This document shows, in pieces, positions 60,116 to 64,000 of a stretch of 64,000 bases of DNA (its first letter is position 1; each line of letters opens with the position of its first letter). The stretch is taken from the NCBI RefSeq assembly GCF_003116135.1, contig NZ_PDOA01000001.1:248001-312000 (forward strand), given 5' to 3'. This DNA comes from Teichococcus aestuarii (GTDB lineage Bacteria > Pseudomonadota > Alphaproteobacteria > Acetobacterales > Acetobacteraceae). The position numbers were made by a program, and so were the translations under genes. The notes beneath the pieces were generated by a model that made no database searches, was not told the DNA's origin, and worked only from the letters and a program-made list of their open reading frames with translations.

Positions 60116-61552
60116 ATGTCCGATACCGATCCGGCCCTGATGTCGGCCGAGCAGCTCCTCGCCCTCTATGCCCGCCGCCGCCTCTCGCCGGTGGAGGCGT
60201 TGCAGGCGGTGATGGAGCGGGTGGCGCGCTACAACCCCTGGGTCAACGCCTTCGCCATGCTGAACCCGCGCGCCCTGGCCCAGGCCGGCGAGTCGGAGGC
60301 GCGCTGGTCCGCCGGCCGCCCGATGGGGCCGCTGGACGGCGTGCCGGTGACGGTGAAGGACCTGCTGAACGTGCAGGGCATGCCGACCCGCCGCGGCAGC
60401 AAGACCACCGACGCCACCCCCGCCACGGAGGACGCGCCGGCCGTCATCGGCCTGAAGGCGGCGGGCGCCGTCATTTTCGGCAAGACCACCACCACCGAGT
60501 TCGGCTGGAAGACGCCGGGCGACTGCCCGCTGCACGGCATCAGCCGCAACGCCTGGAACCCGCAGCGCACAGTGGGCGGCTCCTCCTCCGGCGCGGGCGC
60601 GGCGGGGGCGGCGGGCTTCGGCCCGATGCATATCGGCACCGATGCCGGCGGCTCCATCCGCATCCCCGCCGCCTATTGCGGGCTGGTGGGGATGAAGCCG
60701 AGCTATGGCCGCATCCCGCAATGGCCGCACAGCGCCTTCGGCCAGGTCTCCTGCGCCGGGCCGATGACGCGCAGCGTGCGCGACGCGGCGCTGATGATGT
60801 CCGCCATGGCCATCCCCGACCTGCGCGACCCGTTCTGCGTGCAGGAGGAGCCGCGCGACTGGCGCGCCGGCATCGAGGACGGCGTGGCCGGGCTGCGCGT
60901 GGCCGTGGTGCGCCGCCTGGGCTACGCGCCGCCGATCGATGCCGAGGGCGAGGCGGCGGTGCTGGCCGCCGCCCGCGTGCTGTCCGAGCACGGCGCCATC
61001 GTCGAGGATGCCGACCCCGAGCTGCCGGATACGCGCCACATCTTCGGCCGCGTCTGGGGCGTGGCGCTGGCGCGGCTGGTCAACACCATGGCCCCCGAGA
61101 AGCGCGCCCTGCTGGACAAGGGCCTCGAGGAAGTGGCGGAGCGCGAGGGCGGCATGTCTGCCATCGACTTCCTCGGCGCCGAGGCGATGCGCACCGAGGC
61201 GGCGCACGCCACGGCGCGCTTCCACCTGAAATACGACCTGGTGCTCTGCCCCACCACGCCGACCGCCGCCTTCGACGCCGACGCGCCCACCATCAAGCCC
61301 ACCGAGGCGCTGTGGCGCGACTGGGCGCCCTGGACCTTCGCCTTCAACCTGACCCGCCAGCCCGCCATCACCGTGCCCTTCGGCCTGGACGAGGAGGGGA
61401 TGCCGCGCGGCGTGCAGCTCGCCGCCGCGCAGCTGCGCGACGATCTCTGCTTCCGTGCCGCCCGGGTGCTCGAGCGCGCCGTGGCGGTGCCGGTGGCGCG
61501 GCCGGAGGCGCAGGGGAGCGGGGCTTCCTGCGCGAACCACCACCACCATTGA
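60116..61552 (+). CDS. Amidase signature family enzyme
   Basis: 478 aa. Seen: catalytic triad K81 in VPVTVKDLLN, the cis-Ser region VGGSSSGAGA (156-158) and nucleophile S180 in GTDAGGSIRIPAAYCG; MKPSYGRIP and GVQLAAAQLRDD complete the family. Substrate unknown (amides or carbamates). The protein ends in a natural NHHHH tail. TGA overlaps the downstream start. Divergent from the deacetylase (181 bp). Confidence 0.94.
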   Translation: MSDTDPALMSAEQLLALYARRRLSPVEALQAVMERVARYNPWVNAFAMLNPRALAQAGESEARWSAGRPMGPLDGVPVTVKDLLNVQGMPTRRGSKTTDATPATEDAPAVIGLKAAGAVIFGKTTTTEFGWKTPGDCPLHGISRNAWNPQRTVGGSSSGAGAAGAAGFGPMHIGTDAGGSIRIPAAYCGLVGMKPSYGRIPQWPHSAFGQVSCAGPMTRSVRDAALMMSAMAIPDLRDPFCVQEEPRDWRAGIEDGVAGLRVAVVRRLGYAPPIDAEGEAAVLAAARVLSEHGAIVEDADPELPDTRHIFGRVWGVALARLVNTMAPEKRALLDKGLEEVAEREGGMSAIDFLGAEAMRTEAAHATARFHLKYDLVLCPTTPTAAFDADAPTIKPTEALWRDWAPWTFAFNLTRQPAITVPFGLDEEGMPRGVQLAAAQLRDDLCFRAARVLERAVAVPVARPEAQGSGASCANHHHH

Positions 61553-62427
61553 GCGGATCTCGGCCTACCCGCCGCGCCCTGGCGCCGCTGCTGGCGCTGC
61601 CGGGGGCGGCGGCCCTGGCGGGGTGCAGCCCGGCGGCGCTGGTCAACGCGCTGGTGCCCTCGGGCGGCTTCACGCGGCGGCGGGACATCGCCTCCGGTAG
61701 CCTGCCGCGCCAGCGCCTCGACCTCTACGAGCCCGCCGAGCCGGCGCCGGGCGCGCCGCTGGTGGTGTTCTTCTATGGCGGCGGCTTCCGCAGCGGCGCG
61801 AAGGCCGATTACGTCTTCGTCGCCGAGGCGCTGGCCGGGCTTGGCTGCCCCGTCGCCATTCCCGACTACCGGCTGATGCCGGAGGGGCCGTGGCCGCTCT
61901 TCCTGGAGGATGGCGCGGCGGCGGTCGCCTGGCTGCGGCAGGCGCCGGCGGCGGCGGGTCGGCGTCTGGTGCTGATGGGGCATTCGGCCGGCGCCTTCAT
62001 CGCCATCGCCCTGGCCACCGATCCGCGCTGGCTGGGGCCGGACGGGCGGGAGGCCCTGGCCGGCGCCATCGGCCTCGCCGGGCCTTACGACTTCCAGCCG
62101 GACTCGCCGCTGCTGCGCGCCGCCTTCGCCGCCGCGCCGGGGGGGCGCGCCACGGCGGCCCCGGCCGCGGAGGCGGCGCTGCGCGGCGCCCCGCCGCTGC
62201 TGCTGCTGCACGGGCTGGCGGACGACACGGTGAGCCCCGACCGCTCGCGCGAGCTGGCGGCGCGGCCGGGCGCGCGGGCGCGGCTGGTGCTCTATCCGGG
62301 GCTCGGCCATGTCGGCATCGTCGGCGCGCTGGCGCGGCCGGTGCGCGGCCTGGGGCTGGCCGGCGCGCCGGTGCTCGAGGACGTGGCGGGCTTCCTGGCG
62401 CCGCTCGGCGCCCGCCCGGCGGGCTGA
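61549..62427 (+). CDS. Lipoprotein alpha/beta hydrolase (carboxylesterase)
   Basis: 292 aa. Seen: lipobox ALAGC with C26 after a short basic N-region, VVFFYGGGFRSGAK (oxyanion), RLMPEGPWPLFLED, nucleophile in MGHSAGAFIAI, Asp in GLADDTVSP and His in YPGLGHVGIV. A TTG at 61549 overlapping the amidase TGA is the only start that gives the lipoprotein signal. Predicted to be anchored to a membrane facing the periplasm. Confidence 0.8.
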   Translation: MSGSRPTRRALAPLLALPGAAALAGCSPAALVNALVPSGGFTRRRDIASGSLPRQRLDLYEPAEPAPGAPLVVFFYGGGFRSGAKADYVFVAEALAGLGCPVAIPDYRLMPEGPWPLFLEDGAAAVAWLRQAPAAAGRRLVLMGHSAGAFIAIALATDPRWLGPDGREALAGAIGLAGPYDFQPDSPLLRAAFAAAPGGRATAAPAAEAALRGAPPLLLLHGLADDTVSPDRSRELAARPGARARLVLYPGLGHVGIVGALARPVRGLGLAGAPVLEDVAGFLAPLGARPAG

Positions 62428-62495
62428 TCGGGGCTGGACGAGAGCCCCCCCGCGCCACGATATAGGCCGCACTTCTAGGAACCGGGAAACGAGAC

Positions 62496-63485
62496 ATGCA
62501 TCTGAACCGTCGGAACCTGATGGGTCTGGGCGCCGCCCTGGCCGCGCCCGCCCTGGTCCCCGGCCTGGCGCGTGCCCAGGGCAACTGGCCGAACCAGCCC
62601 ATCCGCCTCGTGGTGCCGTTCTCCGCCGGCGGTCCGACCGACATCCCCGCCCGCCTCATTGCCGATGAGCTGTCCAAGCTGTTGCCGCAGCGCGTCATCG
62701 TCGAGAACCGCACCGGCGCCGGCACGGTGGTGGGCGCCGACGCGGTGGCCAAGGCGCCGAAGGACGGCCACACCTTCCTCTACACCACCATCGCCCAGGC
62801 GGCGATCCGCGCCATCTACCCGACGCTGCCCTTCGACCCGGTGAAGGATTTCACCCCCGTCGCGCTGGCCGGCACCATCCCGATGCTGATGATGGTGAAC
62901 AAGGACGTGCCGGTGAACTCGCTGCAGGAGCTGATCGCGCTCCTCAAGAAGGACCCGGGCAAGTACGACTATGCCAGCACCGGCAACGGCGCGGCGCTGC
63001 ACCTGGCCAGCGAGCTGTTCCTGAAGCAGGCGGGCGGGCTGAAGGTGAACCATGTGCCCTACCGCGGCTCGGCGGCGGCGATGCCGGACCTGCTGAACGG
63101 CACCGTGACGATGATGCTCGACGTCGCCAACAGCGCGCTGCCCTTCGTGCAGCGCGGCGAGGTGAAGGGGCTGGCCATCTCCTCGGCGCAGCGCATCCCG
63201 CAGCTGCCCGACATGCCGACCTTCCAGGAAGCGGGCGTGCCCGGTTACGAGGCCTATACCTGGCACATGGTGCTGGCGCCCGCCGGCACGCCGGAGCCGG
63301 TCGTCACCCGCATGAACGCCCTCATCAACCAGGTGATGGCAATGGACACGGTGAAGGCGCGCCTGGCCGACCTGACCATGCAGACCCGCAGCGACACCAC
63401 GCCGGAGACGACCCGGAAGTGGCTGACCGACGAGATCGCCAAGTGGGAGCCGATCATCAAGGAAGCCGGCATCAAGGCCGACTGA
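62496..63485 (+). CDS. Bug-type tricarboxylate-transporter binding protein
   Basis: 329 aa TctC-family periplasmic receptor. Seen: signal peptide NRRNLMGLGAALAAPALVPG (Tat-like pair Arg) cut near ARAQ, then WPNQPIRLVVPFSAGGPTDI, RVIVENRTGAGTVVGADAVA, YDYASTGNGAALHLASELFL and VPYRGSAAAMPDLLNG. No tctAB is adjacent; the tctBA at 30087 lies far off. The neighbouring amidase and hydrolase suggest an amide or carboxylate ligand (inference). Confidence 0.95.
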   Translation: MHLNRRNLMGLGAALAAPALVPGLARAQGNWPNQPIRLVVPFSAGGPTDIPARLIADELSKLLPQRVIVENRTGAGTVVGADAVAKAPKDGHTFLYTTIAQAAIRAIYPTLPFDPVKDFTPVALAGTIPMLMMVNKDVPVNSLQELIALLKKDPGKYDYASTGNGAALHLASELFLKQAGGLKVNHVPYRGSAAAMPDLLNGTVTMMLDVANSALPFVQRGEVKGLAISSAQRIPQLPDMPTFQEAGVPGYEAYTWHMVLAPAGTPEPVVTRMNALINQVMAMDTVKARLADLTMQTRSDTTPETTRKWLTDEIAKWEPIIKEAGIKAD

Positions 63486-63524
63486 CGAGAGGCTGCGCCG
63501 GGGCGGCAGGCCTCCCCGGCGCCC

Positions 63525-64000
63525 TCATCCCATCTCGCCGCGCGGCAGCGCCGCCGCGGCGCTGTCGGGGAACACGGCCTGCGCCTGCCCGGCCTGCCAT
63601 TGCGCCAGCACGGGCTGGGCGCGCAGGTTCTGCCCCGTCTCGTCGAAGGCCGCGCCCCAGCCGAAGGGCGCGTCGCGCTCCTCGATCGTGGTGGCGAGCA
63701 CGGCGGCGCGGATCCTCTCCTTGTCGGCCGAGCCGGCGCGGTGCAGCGCGTCGAGGAAGATGCGCGCCCCCGCATGGTTGGCGAGGCTGTGGCAGGAACG
63801 CGGGTCGTGCCCGTACTTGGCGCGGTAGGCCTCAGCGAGCTGCCGCGCATCGGCTCCCATGCGCCCGGTGGTGGCGTAGGGCGGGAAATCCACCACCATC
63901 ACCCCCTCGAAGCCCGAGCCCAGGCTGCGCGCCGTGTCCACCATGCTGTAGGCGCCGCCGCCGCCGATCACCATGCGCGGCCGCCAGCCGGCCTCCTTCA
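63525..64000 (-). CDS. Branched-chain amino acid ABC binding protein (partial)
   Basis: C-terminal part of a type I periplasmic binding protein; the gene runs past the right edge. Seen: the stretch KEAGWRPRMVIGGGGAYSMV, then AEAYRAKYGHDPRSCHSLAN, GARIFLDALHRAGSADKERI and RAAVLATTIEERDAPFGWGA, which match the LivK-type end. The N-terminus and signal peptide are outside the window. Convergent with the Bug protein gene, 39 bp between stops. Confidence 0.85.
   Translation of the reverse strand, partial: KEAGWRPRMVIGGGGAYSMVDTARSLGSGFEGVMVVDFPPYATTGRMGADARQLAEAYRAKYGHDPRSCHSLANHAGARIFLDALHRAGSADKERIRAAVLATTIEERDAPFGWGAAFDETGQNLRAQPVLAQWQAGQAQAVFPDSAAAALPRGEMG

Overview
The window is very GC-rich, densely coded chromosomal DNA. 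The gene set (mreBCD-PBP2-rodA, osmoregulated glucan genes, imelysin/di-heme cytochrome operon, several Bug-type tricarboxylate-transporter binding proteins, standalone GluQRS, DUF1491) and the codon use point to an alphaproteobacterium, most likely an Acetobacteraceae member of the Roseomonas type. That placement is inference from gene content; no rRNA gene is present. I see no insertion sequence, prophage, integrase or CRISPR array.

Layout. 56-5654: rod-shape/elongasome operon mreB-mreC-mreD-mrdA-rodA, then tRNA-Lys(CTT) with a terminator. 5906-8034: a lone dTDP-glucose 4,6-dehydratase and two small hypothetical genes. 8035-15984: an iron block. A PKHD hydroxylase (piuC) and a TonB-dependent siderophore receptor are read leftward, and imelysin / di-heme cytochrome / imelysin-like / DUF1513 are read rightward, with a strong Fur-type operator between them. 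16070-20544: beta-carbonic anhydrase and opgG-opgH. 21104-25129: an M20 amidohydrolase and an unusual GH5 cellulase. 25200-29672: DUF1491, cytochrome b561, a DUF429-like gene, ketopantoate reductase and an M20D hydrolase. 30087-32198: tctB-tctA of a tripartite tricarboxylate transporter, followed by two tandem terminators.

32312-38963: bifunctional mannose-1-phosphate guanylyltransferase, GluQRS, esterase, HNH endonuclease, a lipoprotein, DsbB, CysE and a glutathione transferase; tRNA-Leu(CAA) follows. 39161-42798: a three-gene MotB-like / MotA-ExbB-like / OmpA-like operon with a 42-bp minisatellite in the MotB-like coiled coil. 42944-49863: suhB, efp, DUF445, a Zur-box-controlled znuCB unit headed by a tiny membrane ORF, exoD and ridA. 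50047-55691: sugar epimerase-like protein, DegT aminotransferase, FAD-dependent dehydrogenase and a GT-C type membrane glycosyltransferase. 55737-64000: a nitrogen/amide catabolism neighbourhood (M20 peptidase, receiver protein, diaminopropionate ammonia-lyase, polysaccharide deacetylase, amidase, lipoprotein hydrolase, Bug binding protein and the end of a branched-chain amino-acid type binding protein).

The observations most worth following are: (1) a GH5 endoglucanase domain that appears to be inserted inside a Calx-beta domain, flanked by CBM2 domains and lacking a signal peptide; (2) the non-flagellar MotA/MotB/OmpA triad; (3) the Fur-controlled receptor-PiuC / imelysin-cytochrome-imelysin-DUF1513 block; (4) the Zur box that abuts the start codon of a 43-aa membrane ORF coupled to znuC; (5) a 22-bp dyad in an AT-rich island at 45172-45193.
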